Source of the DNA: an uncultured Ruminobacter sp.
Lineage (GTDB): Bacteria; Pseudomonadota; Gammaproteobacteria; Enterobacterales; Succinivibrionaceae
Length of the DNA: 41,193 bases
Direction of reading: 5' to 3'
Assembly (NCBI GenBank): GCA_902764345.1
Contig: CACWVT010000013.1
Span: forward strand, 1-41,193
How positions within the stretch are numbered: the stretch's first letter is position 1; every line of letters begins with the position of its first letter. Below, piece after piece: positions 14,645 to 23,722 of this stretch. The position numbers were made by a program, and so were the translations under genes. The notes below the pieces were generated by a model. The model was not told where the DNA came from. It did no database searches and was given only the letters and a program-made list of their open reading frames with translations.

Positions 14645-15884
14645 TTCTGCTCTTTTCAATGGCACTGAGAAAATCATCAATCAGGTCCTCCTTGTTCTCA
14701 ATACCAACGCTTATTCTGATGGTGTCATCAAAAACACCTGCTGCCTCAGCTTCCTGCCTGCTGTTCCTGCGGTACAGGGTTGAGGCCGGATGTATTACGA
14801 GAGTTCTTACATCTCCGAGGTTACTTGCGATTTTTACGTACTTTAAGGAATTGATAACCTTAAAAGCCCTATCTTTTGATCCGACCCTGATGGTCATTAT
14901 TCCTCCGCCGTAACCATTAAGCTCACTGCTGACATATGCATGATCAGGATGATGCGGAAGAGTCAGATAGTTGACTGAAACATCCTTTTCCTCATCAAGT
15001 CTTGAAGCCAGAGCCGCAGCATTCTCACATATACGTTCCATGCGGAGTCCCAGAGTATCAATACCTACATATGAGAGAAAGGCATTGAACGGTGAAATAC
15101 ATCCTCCGAGATTGCTGGATATTTCGGCACGAGCTCGTACCGTAAACGCCAATCTTCCGAACTGACTGAATTCAGACAGGGCTCCGTGCTTTTCAAAATT
15201 CCACGGGAACCTTGCGCCGTCGATAATCATGCCGCCTATCGCATTACCATTTCCGTTTATGTATTTCGAGGTGGAATGAATCACCACGTCAGCTCCAAGA
15301 TTAAGAGGCTTGGCAAGATACGGAGTAGCGGTTGTGGAATCCACAAACAAAGGTATTCCGTGTTCATGCGCCACTGCCGAAACCTCTGGTACGTCAAGAA
15401 CGGAGAGAGAAGGATTTCCAATTAGTTCTCCGAACACCACCTTTGTTTTTTCGGTAATAAGTTCCCTCACATGATCCGCATCAAGTCTGGATGCGAACAC
15501 GGTTCTGATTCCCAGTTTTTCAAAATTACGGAGCAGTCTTATGGTTCCGCCGTAAAGCCCCGATCCAGCAATAATCTCATCCCCGCTCTGACAGACCGTT
15601 AAGAGTGCGGCTGATACCGCTGACATGCCGCTCCCCGTACATATTGCTGCCGCTCCGTCTTCAAGGGCACAAATCTTCTGTTCAAAAGCAGCTATTGTCG
15701 GATTTCCGATGCGGGTATATGCAAATCCCATTTTTCTTCTGGCAAATACATCCTCCAAATCTTCCATGCTCTCATACTGAAATGCCGTAACCTGCGAAAT
15801 GGGAGGCAGAATCTCCCTTTGGAAAAATCCCTTTGAGCCAGTTCCGTGAAGAAGCGATGTATTAAATCTGCAGTCATTTGCCAT
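14628..15884 (-). CDS. metY: O-acetylhomoserine sulfhydrylase (MetY-like, Cys/Met metabolism PLP enzyme)
   Basis: A 418-residue gamma-family PLP enzyme. It replaces the acetyl of O-acetylhomoserine with sulfur to form homocysteine in the MetY reaction. Seen are the substrate/PLP block YTRIGNPT (56-63), SGMSAV (85-90), VDSTTATPYLAKPL (181-194) and the Schiff-base lysine K207 in HSTSKYINGNG. The last third contains SLGDVRTLVIHPAST-like sequence (SNLGDVRTLVIHPAST), typical of the MetY/MetC/CGL group. Related activities (cystathionine gamma-synthase, methionine gamma-lyase) cannot be fully excluded. In Wolinella a MetY works with a thiocarboxylated carrier (HcyS), an E1 (HcyF) and a JAMM protease (HcyD); the same set is encoded here, so protein-bound sulfur rather than free sulfide may be the donor. 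AAGGGA precedes the ATG. It is the first gene of the operon. Confidence 0.88.
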   Translation of the reverse strand: MANDCRFNTSLLHGTGSKGFFQREILPPISQVTAFQYESMEDLEDVFARRKMGFAYTRIGNPTIAAFEQKICALEDGAAAICTGSGMSAVSAALLTVCQSGDEIIAGSGLYGGTIRLLRNFEKLGIRTVFASRLDADHVRELITEKTKVVFGELIGNPSLSVLDVPEVSAVAHEHGIPLFVDSTTATPYLAKPLNLGADVVIHSTSKYINGNGNAIGGMIIDGARFPWNFEKHGALSEFSQFGRLAFTVRARAEISSNLGGCISPFNAFLSYVGIDTLGLRMERICENAAALASRLDEEKDVSVNYLTLPHHPDHAYVSSELNGYGGGIMTIRVGSKDRAFKVINSLKYVKIASNLGDVRTLVIHPASTLYRRNSRQEAEAAGVFDDTIRISVGIENKEDLIDDFLSAIEKSRNEQKD

Positions 15885-15992
15885 ATCAGAAATTTCCCTT
15901 AAAAAATTTTTCTGCGACAGACAGTTCCGATCCGTTATCCGAGCCGGTGATGAAATTCTTTTTTCATCCGTCAGTTTTACCTTGCAAATCCG

Positions 15993-16021
15993 AGTATATT
16001 CCTACTATCCTAGTATGTCAA
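15993..16021 (-). promoter_or_regulatory. Strong sigma70 promoter of the sulfur operon
   Basis: On the minus strand TTGACA (16016-16021) and TATACT (15993-15998) are separated by exactly 17 nt, near consensus. An AT-rich stretch upstream (about 16022-16050) could serve as an UP element. Transcription would begin near 15986, leaving a ~100-nt leader before the metY-like gene. No equally good promoter was found inside the operon. Confidence 0.8.
16003..16015. promoter_or_regulatory. Palindromic operator candidate inside the sulfur-operon promoter
   Basis: TACTA (16003-16007) and TAGTA (16011-16015) form a perfect dyad around TCC. It lies entirely in the -35/-10 spacer, so a bound protein would block RNA polymerase. 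The shape resembles sites of Rrf2-family sulfur regulators (CymR/IscR-like), but that assignment is inference. No regulator gene is nearby. Confidence 0.5.
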
Positions 16022-16277
16022 TAGGTTATATATGAAATATATTTATCAAGTATTTCCATTAACGAAATTTTCTTGTTTTTAGAGAGACATATATTGAAAA
16101 TCCCCAATTACCGGCGATTAAAGACAATTAAGCGATGACATGCTTAAGTAAAGTTGCGTAATTATAGCTACCTTTTCCTAGTTAATCAATATGTTTTACC
16201 AAATATTATCAACGACACTGCAGTCAGAACTGCATCATGTTCAAGGAACCCGGCAAAATAAGGAATGCCAAAAAACA

Positions 16278-16302
16278 GAAACGGAGGTCGAACCTCCGTT
16301 TC
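16278..16302 (-). terminator. Rho-independent terminator of the chemoreceptor gene
   Basis: An 11-bp perfect stem (16278-16288 with 16292-16302) with a 3-nt loop is followed on the minus strand by TGTTTTTT. Between it and the sulfur-operon promoter (about 16050-16270) I see only AT-rich sequence without a recognisable feature. Confidence 0.88.
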
Positions 16303-16325
16303 CTCAGGAATCATCTTCTGATGAA

Positions 16326-18230
16326 TCATTTGTCATAATCTTCAGGCAGAACAAACTTGCTGAAAACGTTCATCATCTCCTTTGACTCAGCCAGCAGTTC
16401 ACTGTATGCCTCGGAACATTTTGTCATATCGCTCGCTATCTTTTGGGCGCTCTGACGCAGATCCTCCATTCCGTCCTGAACCTCACTGAAGTTATGTTCC
16501 TGGACGGTTGTCGAATGAGCTATGGCGCTGGTCATTTCGGAAACCTTGCCTATGTGAACATTTATTTCGTTCAGCTTGTCCACAATAGATTCCACCCACT
16601 CAATGGTCTTGCCGCAGCTCTCAGAACTTTTCTTCATCATGGCTACCGCATTGTCCGTCCCTTCCTTGTAAGCCATACTGCTGTTTTCAATTTCCTTAAT
16701 TGATTCCTGGGTTCTGGATGACAGGACCCGAACCTCGTCCGCAACAACGGCGAACCCGCGACCGTGCTCACCGGCACGGGCAGCTTCGATTGCGGCATTC
16801 AAAGCCAGCAGATTAGTCTGCTCCGCAATCTCCCTAATGGTCTCAACCACGGATGACACACCGGAAGTAAGATCATAAAGATGTCTTATGGCCTTTGATG
16901 AATCCTCTATGTCGGCACGCAGAATGTTTACTGCCTCCTTGGCATTATTGGCCATCTCAACACTGTTGCTTGAAAGACCATGAACCGATACCACCTTTGA
17001 GGCCACCTCATCAGAATTTTTGGAAATTTCATCGGTGGCAAGATGCATTTCCTTTATGGAGTTGGCAAAACCTGAAGTTACCGTTTCCTGATTGCGAAGC
17101 TCCGACTCAACATTACCCACCACCATGTTACAGGTATTAATACCTTCAAGTATGGAATTTCCCGTGGCTTTTGCCGAACTTACAATACGACACTGTTCAT
17201 CCATGAATTCATTCATGTTCGCAGACATGACGCCAATCTCGTCATTGGAAGTACAGTAAACGCGCTCGGTAAAATCATGGTCGATGCTCATGTTGCTGAT
17301 TAGGGCCGATACGTTGGACACCGGTTCGGAAATATTTCTGGAAATGTAGATTCTGACTGACAGGAAAATAACAATAAACATCAGCAGAAGTGCCGCATAC
17401 TTGATTCTGATGGATGTATTCACATTACTGAGCACAAGATCCTTTTCAAGACAAATGAAAAGCTTCCATCCTGAATCTCCCACTCTGGAACCGAGAACCC
17501 ACATTTCTGTGCCGTCGGCATCATTGTAGCTTACATAGCTTGCGTTTTTATTGTCCAGGACGCTGTCCATAAAGCTTTTGGTAAATACTGGGTCTACTTT
17601 ACTTACATCTTCGCCACGAAGATTGGAATCATTCCATACGATTATATGGTTGTCATGACTGACAAGAAGTATCTTTCCCTGATAAGGAAGCTGCAGATTC
17701 TTGTCCGCAACATCTATTTCATCAACGTTTACGTCAATCCCGAATACGCCGTCGTCCTTGCGCACAATCCAGGACACTACCCATCTGTCTACCGTGTCCT
17801 CATATTCCATGTCATCCATGGCGACATGCGGCCCGGCTCTGCCGAACCAGTCTTCCTCTCTCGGGTCATAATGATATGAATATTTGCCTGCGCTGTATTC
17901 CTCCGGAGTCTGATCACTTGCATATATGGATCCGTCGTCCCCGGCGTAATAAAGATCAGCCTTGTGAGCTTCGGCAATGGACACCTGAAAATCACGCAGT
18001 AAAAGCTCCTTTTTGTCCAGTTTGATAAGACTCTCCAGCATGTTTGCATAATTGGACTGCCACTTTTCAATGGAACTGACGTAATTTGTGAGTACTGAAT
18101 TGAAAAAAAGAAATGAATCACGGATCACACGTTTTTTTTCAAATACCTGACTGTTTATTATTACCGCAACAAAAAACAGAACCAGAGGTATAAACGTCAG
18201 TATGAATACTTTTGTTCTTAAAGTTCTCAT
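16326..18230 (-). CDS. Methyl-accepting chemotaxis protein with periplasmic dCache-like domain
   Basis: A transmembrane chemoreceptor of 634 residues. A first membrane helix lies at about residues 8-27. A periplasmic sensor of ~240 residues follows, with PAS/Cache-type blocks such as [13 protein letters not shown] and [18 protein letters not shown] second membrane helix (about 275-295), a HAMP segment ([19 protein letters not shown]) and a long coiled-coil signalling domain come next. The hairpin tip [19 protein letters not shown] and the adjoining [19 protein letters not shown] are the universal MCP signature that contacts CheA/CheW. There is no CheR/CheB-docking pentapeptide at the C terminus (it ends VLPEDYDK). 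The start MRTLRTKVF was chosen because it sits just before the first membrane helix, with GGGTG upstream; the longer frame adds nine residues. The ligand is not predictable. Confidence 0.93.
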   Translation of the reverse strand: MRTLRTKVFILTFIPLVLFFVAVIINSQVFEKKRVIRDSFLFFNSVLTNYVSSIEKWQSNYANMLESLIKLDKKELLLRDFQVSIAEAHKADLYYAGDDGSIYASDQTPEEYSAGKYSYHYDPREEDWFGRAGPHVAMDDMEYEDTVDRWVVSWIVRKDDGVFGIDVNVDEIDVADKNLQLPYQGKILLVSHDNHIIVWNDSNLRGEDVSKVDPVFTKSFMDSVLDNKNASYVSYNDADGTEMWVLGSRVGDSGWKLFICLEKDLVLSNVNTSIRIKYAALLLMFIVIFLSVRIYISRNISEPVSNVSALISNMSIDHDFTERVYCTSNDEIGVMSANMNEFMDEQCRIVSSAKATGNSILEGINTCNMVVGNVESELRNQETVTSGFANSIKEMHLATDEISKNSDEVASKVVSVHGLSSNSVEMANNAKEAVNILRADIEDSSKAIRHLYDLTSGVSSVVETIREIAEQTNLLALNAAIEAARAGEHGRGFAVVADEVRVLSSRTQESIKEIENSSMAYKEGTDNAVAMMKKSSESCGKTIEWVESIVDKLNEINVHIGKVSEMTSAIAHSTTVQEHNFSEVQDGMEDLRQSAQKIASDMTKCSEAYSELLAESKEMMNVFSKFVLPEDYDK

Positions 18231-18469
18231 GATGACACCCGAATATGTACACTGCACGCAGATTTATTATATAGTCATAAGGCCCTATGGGAACAGCGAT
18301 GACATTCCCTGTATATTGAACTACCTGATAATTCTAACACATCGACAGTCTGTATATTCCGTGTTCAATCTCATTTAGACGTATCAGTCATCGTTTATGA
18401 CTGATTAATTTAACAGATCACAAAAAATTTAAATTAATGTCACGTAAAAACAGATTCCTTACCACCCAA

Positions 18470-19294
18470 TTAATCGTCATGAGTCTCAGTTAATGTCTTT
18501 ACCTTCAGATTGAAATCGTACGTGCGGGTATCGAGAAGATGGCTTAAACAGATATCCTTCAAAGCCTTGAACATTATCTCACTGCGGCCGTGATACTGTT
18601 TGTCCCAGTTTCTTATCATTTCCTCAATTTCCTTGCGCATCTTATTTTCACCGAGTGAACATATGTCTTTTGACAGTATCGGATATTCCCTGATTTCGGC
18701 AAGTTTTATGAGATCCTTTTCCCTGCAGTAGGCAAGAGGTCTTATTACAATATTGTCTCCGTCATCCGTCAGAAGCTTTGGAGGCATGCTTTTAAGCTTG
18801 CCCGCATAGAACAGGTTCAGGAAGAAAGTGGCCAGAATGTCATCGGCATGATGACCGAGAGCTATCTTGGTAATTTTTAATTCTCTTGCCGTACGATACA
18901 GAATTCCCCTTCTCAGTCTGGAACAAAGAGAACAGATATTTTTTCCGTCAGGAATCTTGTCCGTAATGATACTGTGGATATCTTCCCTGATTACATGATA
19001 CTCGAGTCCCGTACGTCTCATGTAATCCTCCACAACTCCTTCGGGATATTTTGGAAACATTCCGTTAAGATGCACGGGAACCAGTTCAAAATCCACAGGA
19101 GCACTGCGCTGAAGACTCTGCAGAATTTCCAGAAGCGCATAGCTGTCCTTTCCCCCGGACATACATACCATGACCCTGTCACCCGCTTCAATCATGTTGA
19201 AATCGGCTATTGCCTTTCCTGCCGCATGTCTGAGTCTTTTCTGAAGTTTGTTGAAGTTGTAGACCTGCTTCTGGTTCAGTTCCTGCGTACTCAT
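18470..19294 (-). CDS. ttcA: tRNA 2-thiocytidine synthetase
   Basis: TtcA thiolates cytidine 32 of certain tRNAs in an ATP-dependent reaction that uses an iron-sulfur cluster and sulfur from a cysteine desulfurase. The 274 residues show the PP-loop SGGKDS at 46-51. Cluster ligands appear as C121 and C124 (ICSLCSRLRRG) and C212 (ICSLGENKMR), the same three-cysteine set as E. coli TtcA. ALGHHADDILAT is the conserved adenylation block. The C-terminal ~25 residues are shorter than in E. coli. The gene has its own upstream region and no clear partner. It is a potential consumer of sulfur from the nearby desulfurase system, but the general IscS is the known donor. The region between it and the chemoreceptor (18231-18469) shows no feature I can support. 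Confidence 0.95.
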   Translation of the reverse strand: MSTQELNQKQVYNFNKLQKRLRHAAGKAIADFNMIEAGDRVMVCMSGGKDSYALLEILQSLQRSAPVDFELVPVHLNGMFPKYPEGVVEDYMRRTGLEYHVIREDIHSIITDKIPDGKNICSLCSRLRRGILYRTARELKITKIALGHHADDILATFFLNLFYAGKLKSMPPKLLTDDGDNIVIRPLAYCREKDLIKLAEIREYPILSKDICSLGENKMRKEIEEMIRNWDKQYHGRSEIMFKALKDICLSHLLDTRTYDFNLKVKTLTETHDD

Positions 19295-19400
19295 ATTGTT
19301 TAACTGCCTTACTGTTTATGCGTGTACTGTTTAATTTTTTACGAACGTATTATGCGACGATCGCATAATTAACCTGTCCTGCGTACCGTCCATTAACACA

Positions 19401-19432
19401 AAACCGCAGTATACACTGACATACTGCGGTTT
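19401..19432 (-). terminator. Terminator downstream of the DUF5710 gene
   Basis: A 12-bp perfect stem (19401-19412 with 19421-19432) with an 8-nt loop is followed on the minus strand by TGTGTTAAT; the stem itself ends in TTT. It is 20 nt past the stop codon. Confidence 0.75.
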
Positions 19433-19451
19433 AATAAAAAATTTTCCTGAT

Positions 19452-19886
19452 TTAAATCCACTTGGAGAACTGTTCAAGAGGAATGCCTGCAGGGACATAC
19501 CATTTTCTGGCATTCTTATCCCACCTGGCCCCGAGAGCCTTTGCTTCATCCTTTTCACTGAACGGCACATTAAGATACGTGACGCCTGAATTATCGTTTC
19601 CCGTTCTCCCTGACGCATATTCCGAGTATCCGCGGGCAGAATTCTGCAGACCGGACTGTCTGGCAACACTGCGCCCCGAATCATAAGAACTGCGTGACTG
19701 CTGAAAACCGGTACCTGAAGGAACGCCGGTTACACTGTCACCGTATGATAAATCAAAAGGCATGTCCTGACACGGGATGTCACCTTCATCTTCACCGAAA
19801 GGCAGATAATCACATTCCGATACGGGAATATTCTCAATACTGAGCCTGTAACGCTCTTCAGTATCAAAATCACTATTGTCGGCCAT
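19452..19886 (-). CDS. DUF5710 domain protein
   Basis: A 144-residue, probably cytoplasmic protein with two parts. Residues 1-~100 are polar, acidic then Ser/Gly/Arg-rich, and look disordered. Residues 102-143 match the DUF5710 domain: VTYLNVPFSEKDEAKALGA followed by RWDKNARKWYVP and ending in FSKWI. DUF5710 is often found appended to DNA primase/topoisomerase-like or mobile-element proteins and is thought to be a small binding module. Its function is unknown, and no catalytic partner domain is present here. The start with AGAGAG upstream (MADNSDF) is preferred over a GTG two codons earlier. It stands alone between pheT and ttcA, with terminators on both sides. Confidence 0.8.
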   Translation of the reverse strand: MADNSDFDTEERYRLSIENIPVSECDYLPFGEDEGDIPCQDMPFDLSYGDSVTGVPSGTGFQQSRSSYDSGRSVARQSGLQNSARGYSEYASGRTGNDNSGVTYLNVPFSEKDEAKALGARWDKNARKWYVPAGIPLEQFSKWI

Positions 19887-19945
19887 AACCACTCTCTTAA
19901 AAAAGGATTCCTACGAATCTTCAGCGAGACTTAATTCAAGATAAA

Positions 19946-19980
19946 ACCGATTCCGGCAATGCAGAGCATCCGGAACCGGT
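19946..19980 (-). terminator. Terminator downstream of pheT
   Basis: An 11-bp stem (19946-19956 with 19970-19980; one G-U pair in the RNA) with a 13-nt loop is followed on the minus strand by TTTATCTTG. It lies 11 nt beyond the pheT stop. Confidence 0.7.
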
Positions 19981-19990
19981 CATTACGGTC

Positions 19991-22378
19991 TTAGTCTCTT
20001 AAAACCGCACCGAGCTTATCGGCAAGATTACCGATTACGGAATCAGAGAAGCTGCTGATGTCATTGTCCTCAAGAGTCTTTTCAGTACTCTGAAGAATTA
20101 CGCTGAACGCAATGCTCTTCTTTCCTTCAGGAACACCGTTACCTGCAAACACGTCAAAAATATTAACGTTTCTTACAAGAGAACCACAGTCCTTAACTAC
20201 ACTGATAATGCTGTCTGCAGAAACTGAAGCATCTACCAGAATAGCAAAGTCACGCTTGATTGAAGGATACTTGGAGATTTCTGCATATGCAGGAATCTTA
20301 CGGGTCTTAAGAGCCGCAAGCTTCAGGTCAAACAGGAATACAGGGCGCTTGAGACCAAGCTTCTTCTGCACAACCGGATGAATCAGACCTACATAGCCGA
20401 CACATTCTCCGTCAAGCTTGATAACGGCACTGACACCCGGATGCAATGCGGAAATATCTGCTCTTTCGAACACGAAATCACCTGCTCTTCCGGTAACTTC
20501 AAGAAGTCTTTCAACATCACCCTTCACGTCAAAGAAGTCAACGTCCCTTGACTCAGTGTTCCAGCTTTCATCAGCCACGGTACCGTAAACGGCACCGGCA
20601 ATGTGATCTTCCTGAAGAATGCCGTTTTCAGCATTTTCGTCCTTAATAAATGTCAGACCGCATTCAAACAGCTTCATGCGCTGAACCTGACGGTTAACGT
20701 TATATAAAACGGTATTTATGAGACCTGCCCAGATGGTTGTTCTCATCGCTGACATTTCAGCAGAAATAGGTGAAGGCAGAATAATTGCTTCAGTCTCAGG
20801 CTTTATAATCTTCAGACTTGCTGGATCCACAAAGCTGTAGGTTACAACTTCATGATAACCGTTGTCAGCGAGAACGGACTTGATATCATAAGTGGTAACT
20901 TCTGCTTCGCACTGCTTTATCATTCTCAGCGGAGCGACAGGATCGCAGTTTGGAATGTTGTCGTAGCCGTAGATACGGGCAACTTCTTCACAGATATCCA
21001 CAGGGATTGCAATGTCGTATCTCCAAGAAGGGCTGGTAACAGTTACTGACAGGCCGTCGGCTGATTCGTTAGGTTTCATGCCGAGACGGGTCAGAATATC
21101 CATTACGGTAACCTTTGGAATATCGATACCGATTACTTCGTTAATGAAACTGAAAGGAACATTGATGTCATTACGAACAGGGAATTTTTCCGGAGAAACA
21201 ACCTCATTTACAGGACCGGCCTCTCCGCCGCAGACTTCAAGAATGAAGGAGATTGCTCTTTCCATTGCTTCTCTGGTAATGGTGTAATCCACACCTCTTT
21301 CATATCTGTGTGACGCATCTGTTGCAAGGCCGTATTCTCTGGCTCTGTTCTTGATGGCAGACGGAGCAAAGAATGCGGACTCAAGGAGAACATCCCTGGT
21401 TTCAGCATTTACACCGGTAGCCGCACCGCCGAAAATACCTGCAAGAGCGATAGGACCTGATTTATCGGCAATAACAAGGGTACCTTCCTTAAGCTCAGCC
21501 TCTTCACCGCTTAAAAGCACAAGCTTTTCACCGGCAACGGCCTGACGGACAATAATCTGGCCGTTGAGCTTGTTTAAATCAAAAGCATGCATAGGCTGTC
21601 CGAGTTCGAGAAGAATATAGTTTGTGATATCCACAATTGCATCAATCGAACGGATGCCGCAGCGACGGAGTTTTTCCTGCATCCACAGAGGACTTGGACG
21701 GGTGATGTCAACATTCTTAATCACGCGGCAGAGATATCTAGGACAAGCATCAGAGTCCTGAACGTCAACACTGAAGGTATCGCTAACTGAAGCAGGTACT
21801 TCGGAGATTACAGGGTAGTTAACGTCCTTTGAAGTCAGAACCCCGAGTTCTCTGGCAATACCGCGGATACTCAGACAGTCAGCCCTGTTGGCGGTTAAGT
21901 CAACTTCTACAGAACTGTCGTTGAGATTTAAATATTCATGGATATCCATGCCGACCGGAGCATCAGCCGGAAATTCGATGATGCCGTTGCTTTCTTCAGA
22001 AAGCTCAAGTTCCTTGAGGGAGCAGAGCATACCGTTTGAAGGCACGCCTCTGAGCTTTGCCGGCTTGATTTTGAAATTACCTGGAAGAACAGCCCCGACC
22101 TTGGCACAGGCCACCTTAAGACCGGCACGGCAGTTTGGAGCACCGCACACGATATCCAGAACTTCATCACCGACATTAACGGTTGTTACGTGAAGGTGGT
22201 CTGAATCCGGATGGTCGGCACATGTTAAAACCTCACCGACAACAACATTGGTGAACTCGCCGCAAACCGGATTAACGGAATCAACTTCAAGACCGGCCAT
22301 TGTGATGGTATCTGCAATTGTGTCAACTGAAAGACCGGTAGGAACAAGTTCATCGATCCATAACTTATTGAAATTCAT
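19991..22378 (-). CDS. pheT: Phenylalanyl-tRNA synthetase beta subunit
   Basis: The beta chain of the alpha2-beta2 enzyme that charges tRNA-Phe. The 795-residue length is exactly that expected. An N-terminal EMAP/tRNA-binding domain (about 40-150) contains HPDSDHLHVTTVNVG. A B3/B4 editing region with SIRGIARELGVLTSKDV follows, then B5 and the catalytic-like core. The FDX-ACB anticodon-binding domain fills the last ~95 residues (SKYPSIKRDFAILVD). AGGAG lies 8 nt before the ATG. It follows pheS by 11 nt, the conserved gene order. No ihfA gene follows. Confidence 0.97.
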   Translation of the reverse strand: MNFNKLWIDELVPTGLSVDTIADTITMAGLEVDSVNPVCGEFTNVVVGEVLTCADHPDSDHLHVTTVNVGDEVLDIVCGAPNCRAGLKVACAKVGAVLPGNFKIKPAKLRGVPSNGMLCSLKELELSEESNGIIEFPADAPVGMDIHEYLNLNDSSVEVDLTANRADCLSIRGIARELGVLTSKDVNYPVISEVPASVSDTFSVDVQDSDACPRYLCRVIKNVDITRPSPLWMQEKLRRCGIRSIDAIVDITNYILLELGQPMHAFDLNKLNGQIIVRQAVAGEKLVLLSGEEAELKEGTLVIADKSGPIALAGIFGGAATGVNAETRDVLLESAFFAPSAIKNRAREYGLATDASHRYERGVDYTITREAMERAISFILEVCGGEAGPVNEVVSPEKFPVRNDINVPFSFINEVIGIDIPKVTVMDILTRLGMKPNESADGLSVTVTSPSWRYDIAIPVDICEEVARIYGYDNIPNCDPVAPLRMIKQCEAEVTTYDIKSVLADNGYHEVVTYSFVDPASLKIIKPETEAIILPSPISAEMSAMRTTIWAGLINTVLYNVNRQVQRMKLFECGLTFIKDENAENGILQEDHIAGAVYGTVADESWNTESRDVDFFDVKGDVERLLEVTGRAGDFVFERADISALHPGVSAVIKLDGECVGYVGLIHPVVQKKLGLKRPVFLFDLKLAALKTRKIPAYAEISKYPSIKRDFAILVDASVSADSIISVVKDCGSLVRNVNIFDVFAGNGVPEGKKSIAFSVILQSTEKTLEDNDISSFSDSVIGNLADKLGAVLRD

Positions 22379-22389
22379 TTACTAAGCTC

Positions 22390-23394
<1,005 letters not shown>

Positions 23395-23499
23395 TTACGG
23401 CATATGTGTTTCAACTAAAAATCAGGGCATACCATTTCTCTGAGGCTTAGGAAGGGATGACAAAGCCGCATTCCGACCATTCCCGGAGACAACCGTATA

Positions 23500-23526
23500 C
23501 AAAAAATTTTCTGATCCGTTCAGAAA
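23500..23526 (-). terminator. Hairpin terminator/attenuator before pheST
   Basis: TTTCTGA (23520-23526 on the minus strand) pairs with TCAGAAA (23508-23514) around a 5-nt loop and is followed by ATTTTTTG. It lies after the candidate pheST promoter and leader peptide, so it looks like an attenuator rather than the end of the upstream gene. Its loop side GAACGG can pair with an upstream CCGTTC (in 23571-23576), a possible antiterminator. Confidence 0.55.
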
Positions 23527-23601
23527 TCCGAATACCGTAGCATTAAATCAGACGGCACCAAGCTTAATCCGCGAACGGCTTGTTTCCATGCGCAATACCA
23601 G

Positions 23602-23622
23602 CTAAAAAAACAGGTATAACAT
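23602..23622 (-). CDS. Possible pheST leader peptide
   Basis: A six-codon frame on the minus strand reads Met-Leu-Tyr-Leu-Phe-Phe-stop. Two phenylalanine codons and a tyrosine codon sit directly before the stop, and more Phe codons lie in frame just upstream. It is located between the promoter and the attenuator hairpin, as in E. coli pheM. No Shine-Dalgarno sequence is visible, only a U-rich stretch, so translation is uncertain. Confidence 0.35.
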   Translation of the reverse strand: MLYLFF

Positions 23623-23646
23623 CACAGAAAATAAAAAAACTGCGAT

Positions 23647-23674
23647 ATTATACCCCATCAGAGCATTTTTCCAA
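23647..23674 (-). promoter_or_regulatory. Promoter of pheST
   Basis: TATAAT (23647-23652) lies 16 nt after TTGGAA (23669-23674) on the minus strand; TTTGGA with a 17-nt spacer is equivalent. Transcription would start around 23640, about 265 nt before pheS. Confidence 0.65.
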
Positions 23675-23722
23675 AAGACATAAATTAAGACGAACGGCAT
23701 GATCTTTACTCAGGCCGTCACC

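Noticed and set aside
15885-15986. SAM or other sulfur-responsive riboswitch in the leader of the MetY-like gene
   Set aside because: The ~100-nt leader shows none of the conserved SAM-I, SAM-II or SAH aptamer blocks that I can recognise. Only a short CAGAAA/TTTCTG pairing is seen near the start codon.
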